A stretch of 64,000 bases of DNA from Leptospira langatensis (lineage in GTDB: Bacteria; Spirochaetota; Leptospiria; Leptospirales; Leptospiraceae): the NCBI RefSeq assembly GCF_004770615.1, contig NZ_RQER01000010.1, forward strand, positions 1 through 64,000, given 5' to 3'. Every line of letters begins with the position of its first letter. Position 1 is the stretch's first letter. A model generated the notes under the pieces. That model had not been told where the DNA came from. It ran no database searches and worked only from the letters and a program-made list of their open reading frames with translations. Positions 15,282-25,037 of the stretch are shown piece after piece. Made by a program: the position numbers and the translations under genes.

Positions 15282-16619
15282 ATGCAAATTCCATCCCTCT
15301 TTGGGCGCTTTTCTCCCTTTCTTCTGGGACTCATTCTTTATTCGGGGAACCTGAATGCGGAATCTTGGTCTTGGAGCGGTGCGTATCTCATCCAACCGGA
15401 AACTCTGGAATATTCCGGTCCGGTCCAGATCCAGGTCCGAGACGGCTTGGTCGAAAAGATCTCTCCTTCCTCTCCCGGAAAAGAACCTCTGTATATTTTA
15501 CCGGGTTTCTGTGATTCCCATGTAACTCTGGGCGCGAATTCTCTGGGAGGACAAAAGGATAAGCATGAACTGGAATTGGATCTGAAGCAATTCTTACTCC
15601 ACGGTTTCACTCATATCCAGAGCATCGCGGATCCTCCTTGGGCTAGGGAACTTTCCGAGTCTCGAAAAAGGAATTTCGTATTTCCTAAAATTCTAACTCT
15701 TCCTCCCGTTCTTATCGCAGACTCGAAAGAAGTCGCCGGTGTAAAACCGAGCGGTTATAAGATCTTGAAATCTCCGGAAGAAGCGATCGCGGCAGTTTCT
15801 TCTAGAGGAAAAGGAAGAGCTCATTTATTTCTCCGTCACAATCAGGGAGAAGCATTCACCATAGACGGAAAACTTTTGTATAGAATGAGATCCGAAGCGG
15901 AGAAGGCGGGACTCGAACTTTCCGTTTCTACCTTCGGAGAAGAGTTTGCGAATTGGGAGGCCTTGTCTTCGGAAGTAAAGGTTCTCTATCATCCGATTCC
16001 CGAAATGCCTTCTCTCCAACCTGTGGCGGGGAATTTGATAAAACAGATCTGGGCTCCTCTCTTTTCCATCTACTATGCTCAGAAGGAGGTAGGAACTCCC
16101 TCCTTTTCGGAAGAATGGGAGAAGTGGACGAACTGGAGTCCTTCTTTCAAGGAAAGGGCCATGTCCAAGGAAGCTCTTTCTACCCTAGCTCCTCTTTCGG
16201 AATCGGAAAAACAGGAAGCGGATCGGGAATATGAATCCTATCTTGCTTTCTTAAGGGCGAGAAAGAATCTGTCCTTACGCATCTTATTGGGCTCCGGTTC
16301 GGGACACCAACTGCTCTTTCCAGGGATTTCCGGCTGGAAGGAATTGAGGATCTTATCCGACCTGATCGGTCCTAAGGAAGCGTTACGAGCCGCTACGGAG
16401 ACTACTTGTACTTATTTGGGAGCGGCTCATGAGGGGAAGATCCGGGTCGGAAAACCGGCAGATCTTTTGATTTTTAGGGAAGACCCTTTGAAAAATTGGG
16501 ATAAACTGAAAACACTAAAGACTGTGGTAACGGAGATGGTGAAAACGGAGATCGTAGCTCCTTCTTCTCCTGAAAAGAAAAACGAAAAGAAGAAATCCAA
16601 GTCTAGAAAGAAAGGTTGA
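15282..16619 (+). CDS. secreted amidohydrolase-fold protein, probably inactive
   Basis: ATG 15282 has AAAAGG 5 nt upstream and opens a signal peptide ending near LNAES, so the 445-aa product is exported. The fold is that of metal-dependent amidohydrolases: a beta-sandwich start, PGFCDSHVTLG, and the C-terminal GKIRVGKPADLLIFREDPL. The metal ligands are largely lost. The HxH motif is H80-V-T82, the usual His after strand 5 is Ser/Thr (LSVSTFG), and the Asp of strand 8 is replaced in LLGSGSG. The C-terminus is a Lys-rich tail (KKNEKKKSKSRKKG). A binding or scaffolding role is more likely than hydrolysis. Confidence 0.75.
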   Translation: MQIPSLFGRFSPFLLGLILYSGNLNAESWSWSGAYLIQPETLEYSGPVQIQVRDGLVEKISPSSPGKEPLYILPGFCDSHVTLGANSLGGQKDKHELELDLKQFLLHGFTHIQSIADPPWARELSESRKRNFVFPKILTLPPVLIADSKEVAGVKPSGYKILKSPEEAIAAVSSRGKGRAHLFLRHNQGEAFTIDGKLLYRMRSEAEKAGLELSVSTFGEEFANWEALSSEVKVLYHPIPEMPSLQPVAGNLIKQIWAPLFSIYYAQKEVGTPSFSEEWEKWTNWSPSFKERAMSKEALSTLAPLSESEKQEADREYESYLAFLRARKNLSLRILLGSGSGHQLLFPGISGWKELRILSDLIGPKEALRAATETTCTYLGAAHEGKIRVGKPADLLIFREDPLKNWDKLKTLKTVVTEMVKTEIVAPSSPEKKNEKKKSKSRKKG

Positions 16620-16688
16620 TCCTTTCCTTCCGGGGTTTCTTGGTCGGCTCGTAGCCGTTCAACATCCAATCTAGAGAGGCTGAAGACC

Positions 16689-17837
16689 ATGCAAGACAAT
16701 CAAAAAGAATTATTCCAAAAATTACTGGACGAAAGTTTTCGAAAGAAGGCGGCCTTGGAGCCCGGCGCTAAGGTAAATGCATTGGTAACCAGCGCAAAAT
16801 CGGATTACGTTTTTATAAAGGTCCAGAATGCGGGTCTTTCCGGGATCATTTCTGCGGATGAATTCACGGAGGCGCCTAAACCTGGTATGATCATCGAGGC
16901 CTACTTCTTACAGGAATCTTCCGGAGACCAATACTTTACCACTTGCTTGAATGGGGATACCATCAGCAAGGATATGATCTCTGTGGCTCATACTGCGGAG
17001 ATCCCCGTTCTAGGTCATATCCTAGGAGAGAACGAGGCTGGCGTCGAAGTCAAGTTAGGCGAGTCCACAGGCTTTTGTCCCTTCTCCCAATTGGATCCTG
17101 AGTTGAAAAAACAAGGGAACGGAGTAGGCAAAAGGGTCCGCTTTCTCATCTCCGAAGTGGGAAATAAAGGAAAGATCATCGTTTCCCAGAAGAAGATCGC
17201 GGACAAGGAAAGAGAGGCAAAGATCTCCGTTCTAAAAGGAGAATTGAAGCCCGGGATGTTCGTGACCTGCCGAGTGAAATCCGTGCATCCTTTCGGTCTA
17301 ATCGTAGAAGCGGATGGGTTGACTGCTCTTGTTCCTACCTCGGAAGCGACCTTCAAAAAGAATCCGGATCTAGCCCAAGAATTCCATCCAGGACAGGTGC
17401 TTCGAGCCAAGGTCCTCAAGCTAGATTGGGAAGAGAACAAGCATAGTTTCACAGTTAAGGATTTTCTAAAGGACCCTTGGGCCCAAAATGTTCCTTTCAA
17501 GGAAGGGGATGTGGTTTCCGGAACCGTGGAAAGCGTGAAGCCTTTCGGTGTATTCATAAAATTGAATGAGAATTTCTCAGGCTTAGTTCCGAATCGGGAA
17601 ACCGGACTGCAAAATCGAATTCCTGCGGCTCAGCATTTCAAATTGGGAGACCAGGTCTCCGCATTCGTAACGGAAGTGAATCTTTCCAAAAGACAGATCT
17701 CTCTTTCTCTCGCAAAGGCGAAAGAAGTGCAAGAGAGATTGGATTATAGCGGATATCTTTCCGAGGAGACTTCTTCTACCGGATCTTTCGGTGCTATTCT
17801 TGCTAAATCCTTAAACAAGGGTCAGAAGAAGGGATAG
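16689..17837 (+). CDS. S1 RNA-binding domain protein (four S1 repeats)
   Basis: 382 aa built of four S1 OB-folds, at about 22-90, 103-168, 183-258 and 270-345. The last two are the most canonical (VTCRVKSVHPFGLIVE..G and VSGTVESVKPFGVFIKL..FSGLVP), the first two are divergent. It is shorter than ribosomal protein S1 of E. coli (six repeats) but built on the same plan, so it may be an RpsA paralogue or a translation/RNA-decay factor. It heads a tight run: its TAG shares one base with the GTG of trmL. GAGAGGC about 9 nt upstream of ATG serves as ribosome site. Confidence 0.85.
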   Translation: MQDNQKELFQKLLDESFRKKAALEPGAKVNALVTSAKSDYVFIKVQNAGLSGIISADEFTEAPKPGMIIEAYFLQESSGDQYFTTCLNGDTISKDMISVAHTAEIPVLGHILGENEAGVEVKLGESTGFCPFSQLDPELKKQGNGVGKRVRFLISEVGNKGKIIVSQKKIADKEREAKISVLKGELKPGMFVTCRVKSVHPFGLIVEADGLTALVPTSEATFKKNPDLAQEFHPGQVLRAKVLKLDWEENKHSFTVKDFLKDPWAQNVPFKEGDVVSGTVESVKPFGVFIKLNENFSGLVPNRETGLQNRIPAAQHFKLGDQVSAFVTEVNLSKRQISLSLAKAKEVQERLDYSGYLSEETSSTGSFGAILAKSLNKGQKKG

Positions 17838-18298
17838 TGTCTCTCCGGATCGCATTGTACCGACCGGAGATTCCCCCGAACACGGGAAATATTGCCCGAC
17901 TCTGCGTCGCCTTGGGGGCGGAGTTGCATATTGTAGGGGAACCTGCGTTCGAACTGACAGAAAAAGCTGCGAGAAGGGCGGGCTTGGATTATTGGGACAA
18001 GCTGAGTCTAACTTTACATTCTGATTGGGAGAATTTTACAAAAAGTATTTCTTCCGATTCCAAGATCTATCTGGTTTCCACAAAGGGCAGCGTTTCTTAT
18101 ACAAAACCGGAGTATTCCGAGAACGATGTTTTTCTATTCGGGAATGAGACCTCGGGTTTGCCGGAGGAAATTTTTCGTTCTAATATTCCGGCCGGGATCA
18201 TTCGGATCCCAATGGAAGAAGATTGCAGATGTTTGAACTTGAGTAATGCCGTCGCCGTGGTCGCGTATGAAGCGTTGCGTCAAATTCGTCGCTGGTGA
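17837..18298 (+). CDS. trmL: tRNA (cytidine(34)-2'-O)-methyltransferase
   Basis: A SPOUT-family enzyme that methylates the ribose of the wobble base in certain leucine tRNAs. All three family blocks are present: LYRPEIPPNTGNIARLC at the start, FLFGNETSGLP in the middle, and IPMEEDCRCLNLSNAVAVVAYEA, which forms the SAM-binding trefoil knot. 153 aa is the standard length. The GTG start overlaps the preceding stop by one base, so translation is coupled to the S1-domain gene, and both products act in translation. Confidence 0.92.
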   Translation: MSLRIALYRPEIPPNTGNIARLCVALGAELHIVGEPAFELTEKAARRAGLDYWDKLSLTLHSDWENFTKSISSDSKIYLVSTKGSVSYTKPEYSENDVFLFGNETSGLPEEIFRSNIPAGIIRIPMEEDCRCLNLSNAVAVVAYEALRQIRRW

Positions 18299-18366
18299 TA
18301 CGGAACTTTTCCTTCTTAAAAAAATCGGATTTACACTCCTCGAAAAAAAAAGTCCTATGGAAAAAT

Positions 18367-19038
18367 ATGGGAATGTCCTTTTCCCTAGGAGAGATAGAGG
18401 CCCGTGTGAGGGAGCTCCTAGCAAACGGTTTAACAGGAAATTCCCAGGATTTCCACGCATGGATCCGCATGGACACTCTTCGTCGGTTTAGAGAAGAGCC
18501 TGTCTTCCCTCCTGACTCCGTTCAAAACGTTCTAGACGATCTGGTTTCCAAAAAAGAAGCTGCCAAGGGAAAATTAGATCCAAGAGAATACGTGCTTTCT
18601 CCGGAATCTTCTCTACATAGAAAACCTTCCAAAAAGGAAGAGTATCTGATCCTCGGCCGAGTGGAGTTCCAACCGATGCAATATGTCCGGAGCAGAATGG
18701 AATCCTTTCTTCGCGCAAATGGGATCGATGAGGATCTGATCGTAGACCTGACCATCGGTTCTATAGAGGCTGTGGAGAACGCAGTCAAGTACGGAGACGG
18801 AGGGACTGTAGAGGTCAGTTATTCCATAGAAAAAGAGAATGTTTTTAAGATCCGACTAGTGAATAATCTAAGAGAACTGAATATCGAAGAGGATATTGAG
18901 AGAGGAAAATTTTCTTCCACAGCCACCCTGATGAGAGGGATGATGGTCATGCAAAAATTATTCGATAAACTGGATCTGGAGATCCTTGAGGACAAACGCC
19001 AGGCTCTGTTCCTGGCGGAGAAGCGTCTTCCGAAATAG
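18367..19038 (+). CDS. ATP-binding protein, anti-sigma-factor-like (RsbW/SpoIIAB fold)
   Basis: 223 aa from ATG 18367 (ATG 18373 is equally possible; a longer frame overlaps trmL). The C-terminal half holds IGSIEAVENAVKYG (about 135-148), the N-box of GHKL serine kinases such as RsbW, and ATLMRGMMVMQKLFD, a degenerate G-box. The N-terminal half (LGEIEARVRELL.., DTLRRFREEP) looks like a small helical regulatory domain. No membrane segment. In Leptospira such proteins act in partner-switching cascades with PP2C phosphatases, one of which is at 56273-58336. A direct partnership is inference. It lies between trmL and uvrB on the same strand. Confidence 0.7.
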   Translation: MGMSFSLGEIEARVRELLANGLTGNSQDFHAWIRMDTLRRFREEPVFPPDSVQNVLDDLVSKKEAAKGKLDPREYVLSPESSLHRKPSKKEEYLILGRVEFQPMQYVRSRMESFLRANGIDEDLIVDLTIGSIEAVENAVKYGDGGTVEVSYSIEKENVFKIRLVNNLRELNIEEDIERGKFSSTATLMRGMMVMQKLFDKLDLEILEDKRQALFLAEKRLPK

Positions 19039-19089
19039 TCGGATTTATTCTAGCATTCTTTCAGGGATCCGGGTCTTTCTTCCAAAGCC

Positions 19090-21069
19090 ATGTCTGCAAT
19101 TTTCAAAATACATTCCCCCTATAAAGCCGCCGGCGACCAGGTCCAGGCCATCGAAAAGATCGCTACCTCCTTTCAACAGGGAGAAGAGAAGGTGACCCTG
19201 ATCGGGGTGACTGGTTCCGGAAAGACCTACACCATGGCTCAGGTGATCGCTCATCTGGGTCTACCTACCTTGGTGCTCTCACATAACAAGACTTTGGCGG
19301 CACAATTGTTCCGTGAATTCAAGGAATTCTTTCCAGAAAATGCGGTCGAATACTTCGTTTCCTATTACGATTACTATCAGCCTGAGGCCTATGTTCCTTC
19401 TTCCGATACGTTCATTGAAAAGGACATGTCCATGAACGAGGAGATCGACAAGCTCCGACTGAGGGCGACTTCTTCTCTTCTGGAAAGGGACGATGTGATC
19501 ATAGTAAGTTCCGTTTCTTGCATCTATGGTTTGGGTTCTCCCGAAGAATATGTGAACTCGGTCGTGGCTCTGAAAGTAGGGGACGTGATCGATCGAGATC
19601 AGGTGATCCGAAAGCTTCTTCATATACAATACAATCGTAATGATACGGATTTCTCTCGGGGAAATTTTAGGGTACGGGGAGATAGCATCGAAGTCTATCC
19701 TGCGTATCATACCGAAGGATTCCGGATCGAGTTTTTCGGGGACGAGGTAGATTCTATTTCTAGGATCCATCCTGTGACTGCGCAAGTTTTGGCAAAGCAG
19801 GAGAAATGTTTTATTTATCCTGCAAAGCACTTCATCATGGCGGCTCCTTTGATCAAGGATGCGATCCGCAGGATCAAGGAAGAAATGGTCGAACAAGAAG
19901 CGAAGTTCACCAAAGAAAATAAATTCCTAGAGGCGCAACGTATCGTATCTCGTACCAATTACGATATGGAAATGCTCCAAGAAATGGGATATTGCAACGG
20001 GATCGAGAATTATTCCCGCCATCTTACCGGAAGAAAAGAAGGAGAAAGACCTGCTTGCCTCATCGATTATTTTAGAGGAGATTTCCTTCTGATCGTGGAC
20101 GAGTCACATGTCACCATTCCTCAGGTTGGGGGAATGTTTGCGGGAGACAAGGCGCGCAAGCAAACTTTGGTGGATTTCGGGTTTAGGCTTCCTTCCGCTT
20201 TGGACAATCGTCCTCTTAACTTTACGGAATTCGAATCTTTAACTCCTAAGACTCTCTATGTTTCTGCGACTCCCGCAGAGTATGAGTTGGAAAAGAGTAG
20301 GACACGAGTAGAGCAGATCATTCGCCCTACGGGTCTCTTGGATCCTATGGTCGAAGTCCGTCCAACCAAGAATCAGGTGGAGGACCTTCTTGTAGAGATC
20401 CGCAAGCGGATCGAAAGAGAAGAGAGGGTCCTTGTTACCACTCTCACCAAGAAGATGGCGGAAGATCTCACAGACTATTACAAGGAACTCGGATTAAAGG
20501 TTTCCTATCTTCATTCCGAAGTAGACACCTTGGAAAGAGTGGAGATCATCCGAGATCTGAGAAAAGGGATCTACGATGTTCTCATAGGGATCAATTTATT
20601 GAGAGAAGGTTTGGACATTCCCGAAGTCTCCTTGGTGGCGATTTTGGACGCCGACAAAGAAGGATTTCTAAGAAATTATAAATCCTTAATACAGACCATC
20701 GGACGGGCTGCGAGGAACGTAAGTGGGACAGCGGTCCTGTACGCGGACAAGATGACTGATTCGATGATCAGGGCAATCGACGAGACCAAGCGTAGAAGAG
20801 CGATCCAAGAAGAGCATAATCATAAGTACAAGATCTCTCCTCAGACCATCAAGAAGCAGATCGGCGATATCATTGAAAGAACAGAGAAAGATCTGACTCC
20901 GGAAGAAGCAGCTTCCGAAGAGATAGATAAGAAATTCAGGGAAAAGAACTTCTCTTCCAAGGAAGAGATGAAGGAAAGGATCCGAGAAGAAATGTTAAAG
21001 GCCGCCAAGGAACTCGACTTCGAGCGGGCCGCTATGCTTCGAGACAAGATGCTTTCCATCAAATCATAG
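19090..21069 (+). CDS. uvrB: excinuclease ABC subunit B
   Basis: Damage-verifying helicase of nucleotide excision repair; it loads with UvrA and recruits Uvr[13 protein letters not shown] (about 38) is Walker [13 protein letters not shown] (about 93-104) belongs to the beta-hairpin that clamps DNA, and [13 protein letters not shown] is the Walker B/DESH motif. [18 protein letters not shown] and QTIGRAARN are helicase motifs V and VI. The C-terminal UVR domain (about 620-659: [20 protein letters not shown]) binds UvrC. 659 aa is normal. It is followed 8 bp later by the rhomboid gene. Confidence 0.97.
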   Translation: MSAIFKIHSPYKAAGDQVQAIEKIATSFQQGEEKVTLIGVTGSGKTYTMAQVIAHLGLPTLVLSHNKTLAAQLFREFKEFFPENAVEYFVSYYDYYQPEAYVPSSDTFIEKDMSMNEEIDKLRLRATSSLLERDDVIIVSSVSCIYGLGSPEEYVNSVVALKVGDVIDRDQVIRKLLHIQYNRNDTDFSRGNFRVRGDSIEVYPAYHTEGFRIEFFGDEVDSISRIHPVTAQVLAKQEKCFIYPAKHFIMAAPLIKDAIRRIKEEMVEQEAKFTKENKFLEAQRIVSRTNYDMEMLQEMGYCNGIENYSRHLTGRKEGERPACLIDYFRGDFLLIVDESHVTIPQVGGMFAGDKARKQTLVDFGFRLPSALDNRPLNFTEFESLTPKTLYVSATPAEYELEKSRTRVEQIIRPTGLLDPMVEVRPTKNQVEDLLVEIRKRIEREERVLVTTLTKKMAEDLTDYYKELGLKVSYLHSEVDTLERVEIIRDLRKGIYDVLIGINLLREGLDIPEVSLVAILDADKEGFLRNYKSLIQTIGRAARNVSGTAVLYADKMTDSMIRAIDETKRRRAIQEEHNHKYKISPQTIKKQIGDIIERTEKDLTPEEAASEEIDKKFREKNFSSKEEMKERIREEMLKAAKELDFERAAMLRDKMLSIKS

Positions 21070-21077
21070 AGGAATTC

Positions 21078-21686
21078 ATGGGATTCAGTATTACAATAGT
21101 TACGATAGCCATTACTACGATCTTAAGCCTGTATACATTGTATTCGGATCAAAATCTATTGGATAAGCTGATCCTAAGGCCGTTTCGGGATTCAAGAGAA
21201 GGGAATTATTATACTCTTGCGACCAGCGGTTTCGTTCACGCGGATCTGCAACACTTATTATTCAATATGATCACTCTCTACTTTTTCGGGGGAGCAGTGG
21301 ATCATGCGATGGGGCCCATGGGCTTCATGGGATTGTATTTAGCGAGCATTATCATCGCCAATCTGATCACATACAATAAATACAAGAACGATCCGAATTA
21401 TGGGAGTCTAGGTGCTTCCGGAGGGACTTCCGGGATCGTATTTGCTTCTGTTCTATTCTATCCGTATTCTAAGATCTTTTTCTTCTTCATTCCGATCCCA
21501 ATTCCGGGACCCTTGTATGCGGTATTGTACTTAGCATATTCTTATTATGCTTCTAAGAATAATAGGGATGGGATCAATCACGACGCCCATTTTTACGGAT
21601 CCTTGACCGGACTCGCTGTGGCTATTCTAGTGCAGCCCGGTTCCGCAATCGCTTTTCTACATTATATAACTGGAATATTCTTATAA
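21078..21686 (+). CDS. rhomboid family intramembrane serine protease
   Basis: Six hydrophobic segments fit the bacterial rhomboid core. Catalytic Ser114 stands in GASGG at the start of TM4, and His171 in AHFYG in TM6 completes the dyad. HADLQHLLFN in TM2 supplies the oxyanion-stabilising His and Asn. It should cleave single-pass membrane proteins within the bilayer of the inner membrane. At 202 aa it lacks any extra cytosolic domain. The 8-bp gap to uvrB suggests cotranscription, though a shared role is not evident. A strong stem-loop follows. Confidence 0.88.
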   Translation: MGFSITIVTIAITTILSLYTLYSDQNLLDKLILRPFRDSREGNYYTLATSGFVHADLQHLLFNMITLYFFGGAVDHAMGPMGFMGLYLASIIIANLITYNKYKNDPNYGSLGASGGTSGIVFASVLFYPYSKIFFFFIPIPIPGPLYAVLYLAYSYYASKNNRDGINHDAHFYGSLTGLAVAILVQPGSAIAFLHYITGIFL

Positions 21687-21692
21687 GAATTC

Positions 21693-21718
21693 TGCAAAAG
21701 GAGATCAACCTCCTTTTG
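21693..21718. terminator. bidirectional stem-loop
   Basis: GCAAAAGGAG (21693-21702), loop ATCAAC, CTCCTTTTGC (21709-21718): a perfect 10-bp stem between the convergent rhomboid and cutA genes. It contains the cutA stop codon. Confidence 0.6.
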
Positions 21719-22037
21719 CGATCTTATCCTTGATGAATGCCTTGAACTTATCCGATCCGAAGCTTACATCCATTCGGATGATCTCCGGAGCTAAATACGG
21801 ATGTTTTTTCATGATAAATTCTTCGATGGCGGCATACTGATCCGCTTTTGCTTTCAGTAGGATCTTATTCTCCGAATCGATGGTAAGTTTTCCTTCCCAT
21901 TGGTATAAAAGAGAGACTTCCGGAAAAATAGTACCGCTGGTGATGATCCCTAACTGAAGCATTTCCGCTATATATTCTTCCGCCAGATCTCGGTCCGCCA
22001 AAGTAGTAAAGATAAGAATTTCTTGCGACGACGCCAT
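21705..22037 (-). CDS. cutA: CutA-like divalent cation tolerance protein
   Basis: 110 aa. The family blocks are recognisable: ILIFTTLADRDLAEEYIAEML at the start, then a strand with LLYQWEGKLTIDSENKILLKAK, where the second half is the classical W.GK...E.E..L.K motif, then HPYLAPEIIRMDV. CutA proteins are stable cytosolic trimers of a ferredoxin-like fold; the link to copper tolerance in E. coli is loose and the true role is unknown. The usual Cys/His metal site is not evident here. Single gene, convergent with the rhomboid gene. Confidence 0.88.
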   Translation of the reverse strand: MASSQEILIFTTLADRDLAEEYIAEMLQLGIITSGTIFPEVSLLYQWEGKLTIDSENKILLKAKADQYAAIEEFIMKKHPYLAPEIIRMDVSFGSDKFKAFIKDKIAKGG

Positions 22038-22175
22038 TCGATTCCTCCAAGAGAAAGGAAAGATATGAAATCACTATTGTTTGTCCAGTCTTTCTTCCCG
22101 TTCTTCGGGTACAATTTCCGGGACTAGAAGAAGGTTCCGAGATCCAAGAGGAGGATCGGAGTATAGTGCCTTTTA

Positions 22176-22652
22176 TTAATATCTTGGAGCGTTCGGATTG
22201 GAATAATTCCCTTTTCCTGAGTTCGGCATAGGGCCGCTGGAGCTAGAAGGATCGAAGTTATCGCAGACATTCCTACATTGAGCGATGCAATTTTCTCTCT
22301 TCCGATTTGTAGTGATCGCAGTGATTACTGTTTCCACCACAGGGCTCGGATATTCCTTCCAGCATTTGTCCTTACAATCGCTGTACAAGGTCGTGCAATT
22401 ATGAGCGTCGTACGGACTCCTGCCTTGTTCCGTCATCAACTGGAAGAGTTCTTGCTCTTCCTTGGTCTTGAAGTTCGGCTTCTTTCCCTTGCGAGCGAGT
22501 TCTGCCTTGCTCAAATTCGCTTCGTCTACGGCAGGAACATCTTGGAGGACCGCTCTTTCGCTCGCCTTGGGAGTGCTTCCTTTGCTCCAATCTACTGCGA
22601 AATAGCAGTTCGATAGAAATAGAATTACTAGGACTAGCGATTTATTTTTCAT
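22176..22652 (-). CDS. Cys-rich putative lipoprotein with twin CX3C motifs
   Basis: ATG at 22652 opens KNKSLVLVILFLSNC, a spirochaetal signal peptide with lipobox LSNC; a longer frame adds eight residues of no signal character. After a charged linker the C-terminal part holds C-x6-C-x3-C, about 25 residues, then C-x3-C-x3-C. Pairs of CX3C on two helices usually form a disulphide-linked helical hairpin. A Ser/Pro/Asn-rich tail ends the protein. I know no function. The lipoprotein at 29300 has a similar Cys arrangement. Confidence 0.65.
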   Translation of the reverse strand: MKNKSLVLVILFLSNCYFAVDWSKGSTPKASERAVLQDVPAVDEANLSKAELARKGKKPNFKTKEEQELFQLMTEQGRSPYDAHNCTTLYSDCKDKCWKEYPSPVVETVITAITTNRKRENCIAQCRNVCDNFDPSSSSGPMPNSGKGNYSNPNAPRY

Positions 22653-22923
22653 ACGGAAGAAGTCGATATATATCAAAGGATCTTGGAATAGTAAACTTCC
22701 CTTGGATTTTCTCGCAAGGAAAGAAAAGCCCGATTTTAAGAACTATACCGTTCGGATTAGGCGAACTTAATTCGTCGCTTAACAAAGAAGGATGAGGGTT
22801 TTTGCGTGTTTTCACCTTAATTTTGAAGGAAAAAAATTTCCAGCGCAGGTCTCATTAGTATTGAAGGTCGAGTCACATATCCTAGTATATGCTAAGACCC
22901 GAAGACATGAATAGGAGGTTCGA
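22653..22923. other. intergenic, promoter region for the serine hydrolase
   Basis: Holds the divergent promoters of the Cys-rich lipoprotein and the serine hydrolase genes. TTGAAG near 22860 with TAGTAT 16 bp on is a candidate promoter rightward, and AGGAGG at 22913-22918 is a strong ribosome site. I see no RNA gene. Confidence 0.35.
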
Positions 22924-24189
22924 GTGAGTAGATCCTTTTTCAGCAAATCTGTACGTCGTCCTTTCTTTCTTTTCGCCCTAGTTTTCCTATTTATATCCAA
23001 CTGCAGTACCTTCGCTTGGGGCTGGGTAAAAGTCCCTTCCGGATTTGCATGGGACCAGGACCAAGTGGGTATCCTGGATCGCAGTCCTGCAGAAGGTTTC
23101 TCTGTATTGTATCCGGAAGAGGCAGGCTTGGATTCCAGACCCCTAATAGAATTATCCAAAAAGCTCCGTAAGGACAAAACCGAAGTGCGCTCTCTTCTCA
23201 TCCTCAAAGAAGGAAACCTGGTTTGGGAAAGATACGCGGGCGGGATCTCGAGACAACACAATCATAATATGTATTCGGTTACCAAGTCGGTGACTTCCTT
23301 ATTATTAGGAATTTGTTATACGAATTCCTGCGGTGTGGATCTGGATGATAGTCTTGCTTCGGTAGAGACAGGATTGCCCGGATTATTACCGGCAGAGTTG
23401 AGCGGAAAGGAATCCATTCGTTTAAAAGACGCAATGCATATGAGCTCCGGAATGGGCTGGGATTCCTTTTCTAAAAAAGAAGATATTCGTACAGAAGCGG
23501 ATCCTTTGGCAATCGCATGGACTCCGATGGTTTCTTCTCCTCCCGGAACTAAATTCGAATATTCTAATGGAGACACTCAGCTTGTGGCCGGTTATCTGGA
23601 AGCTAAGACAGGCAAGAGCCTATACGAATATTCCAAGAATACCGCCTTCTCTTGGTTAGGGATCAAGGGAGAAGAATGGTATACATCGTCTTCCGGTAGA
23701 CAGACTGCCGGTTTCGGGCTTCGGTTGAGAGCAATCGATATGCTCAAGATAGGGCAGCTCTATTTGGACGGTGGAAAATGGAAAGGTCGCCAAGTGCTTC
23801 GTCCGGAATGGATTGCTTGGACCCTGGAGCCAGGAGTGGACAAGAAATATGGACTGCAATTTTGGCTGCATGAATTCGAAGGAAAACCTACATTCATGGC
23901 GAACGGAAAAGGCGGCCAATTCATCTACGTGATCCCTCATCGTAGAATGGTAATCGTAATGACCAGCGCTATCTGGGACCAAGCCCCCGATAATGTTCTC
24001 GTTTCCGTATTAGAATCGGTAAAGGCTGCGTTGCATTCTAAGGACAAGGCTTCTTCTTTAGAGAGAGAAGAAGCAGTCTTAAAGGAATTGAAGATCGCAC
24101 ATAAGACTTCCTTAGATCCGAAACTAAAAGAAGGCGCGGACGAAACAAGAATTGCAGCCGAACCAGGGATAAAGCAAAATCATCCTTAA
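22924..24189 (+). CDS. serine hydrolase, class C beta-lactamase fold, lipoprotein
   Basis: GTG start with AGGAGG 5 nt upstream. The signal peptide ends in lipobox FISNC (Cys27), placing the enzyme in the periplasm or at a membrane. S118-V-T-K121 is the catalytic SxxK motif of penicillin-binding and class C proteins. Tyr-Ser-Asn in FEYSNGD is the second motif, and GKGGQ stands where the KTG box lies. Likely substrates are D-Ala peptides or esters; true beta-lactamase activity is not implied. A charged tail after about residue 370 is family-atypical. Its TAA overlaps the ATG of the next gene, so both are translated together. Confidence 0.85.
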   Translation: MSRSFFSKSVRRPFFLFALVFLFISNCSTFAWGWVKVPSGFAWDQDQVGILDRSPAEGFSVLYPEEAGLDSRPLIELSKKLRKDKTEVRSLLILKEGNLVWERYAGGISRQHNHNMYSVTKSVTSLLLGICYTNSCGVDLDDSLASVETGLPGLLPAELSGKESIRLKDAMHMSSGMGWDSFSKKEDIRTEADPLAIAWTPMVSSPPGTKFEYSNGDTQLVAGYLEAKTGKSLYEYSKNTAFSWLGIKGEEWYTSSSGRQTAGFGLRLRAIDMLKIGQLYLDGGKWKGRQVLRPEWIAWTLEPGVDKKYGLQFWLHEFEGKPTFMANGKGGQFIYVIPHRRMVIVMTSAIWDQAPDNVLVSVLESVKAALHSKDKASSLEREEAVLKELKIAHKTSLDPKLKEGADETRIAAEPGIKQNHP

Positions 24190-24938
24190 TGAAGACTGTC
24201 TTAATCCCAATTCCCCAGATCGATTTCGATCCCACTGAGGTCTCCGTACCTTGGAAAACCCTAAGCCAGAAAGGATACAAGATCGTATTCGCGACCCCTT
24301 CCGGAAATCCGGGAGAAGCCGATTTTAGAATGGTGACCGGAAAAGGGCTCGGCGTTTTGTCTCCTGTATTAAAGGCAAGAAAAGAAGATGTGGAGTTCTA
24401 TAGAGAATTAGAAAAGTCGAATGAATTCCTTTCTCCTAAAAAGTACGAGTCCGTAAAACCGGATTCCTTCGATGTATTGCTTCTTCCTGGGGGACACGCT
24501 AAGGGGATGAGAGTTTACTTGGAGTCCGAAAGCTTGCAGGACTTAGTGGGAAAAACATTCGCAGAGAAAAAGCCGATCGCAGCTATCTGTCACGGGGTTT
24601 TACTTGCTGCTAGATCCAAGAATCCAAAGACAAATAAATCTTCCTTATTCGGATACAAGACTACGGGACTACTTCGTTCCCAAGAACTGTTGGCCTGGAA
24701 TTTGACGAGAGCCTGGTTGGGAGACTATTATAGGACTTATCCGACTCCCTTGCAGGACGAGGTGATCTCCTTTCTTTCTTCTCCGGACGATTTTCAAGAG
24801 GGGCCAATGCCTGTGTCCAGAGATACTTCCAGTAATTTTAAACCGGGCTTTACTGTTTTAGACAAAAACTATTTATCCGCTCGTTGGCCGGGGGACGCTC
24901 ATAAGTTTGCAAGCGAGCTGCCTTTATTCTTCGGTTGA
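24189..24938 (+). CDS. type 1 glutamine amidotransferase / DJ-1-like protein
   Basis: 249 aa with LLLPGGHAKGMR and AAICHGVLLAA, the nucleophile elbow (Cys) of the DJ-1/PfpI/class I amidotransferase-like superfamily. SVPWKTLSQKGYKIVFATPSG at the start is typical of the branch that includes Hsp31-like and ThiJ-like proteins. A Pro-rich C-terminal extension (DDFQEGPMPVSRDTSS..ARWPGDAHKFA) matches larger family members. The role may be glyoxalase- or chaperone-like; the sequence does not decide it. The start overlaps the serine hydrolase stop. Confidence 0.82.
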   Translation: MKTVLIPIPQIDFDPTEVSVPWKTLSQKGYKIVFATPSGNPGEADFRMVTGKGLGVLSPVLKARKEDVEFYRELEKSNEFLSPKKYESVKPDSFDVLLLPGGHAKGMRVYLESESLQDLVGKTFAEKKPIAAICHGVLLAARSKNPKTNKSSLFGYKTTGLLRSQELLAWNLTRAWLGDYYRTYPTPLQDEVISFLSSPDDFQEGPMPVSRDTSSNFKPGFTVLDKNYLSARWPGDAHKFASELPLFFG

Positions 24939-25037
24939 ATCCAAGATTTTGATTTTCCGAAAGGGAAGAAGAAACAATCTGTCCTCAAGAACGATTACGT
25001 AAGCGTTTTCAACGTTAGAATGCGGTTCAAAGAAACG

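Noticed and set aside
22760..22800. TTAGGCGAA..TTCGTCGCTTAA inverted repeat resembling an attC core
   Set aside because: Only a short imperfect hairpin, no paired arms, and no cassette-like ORF with it.
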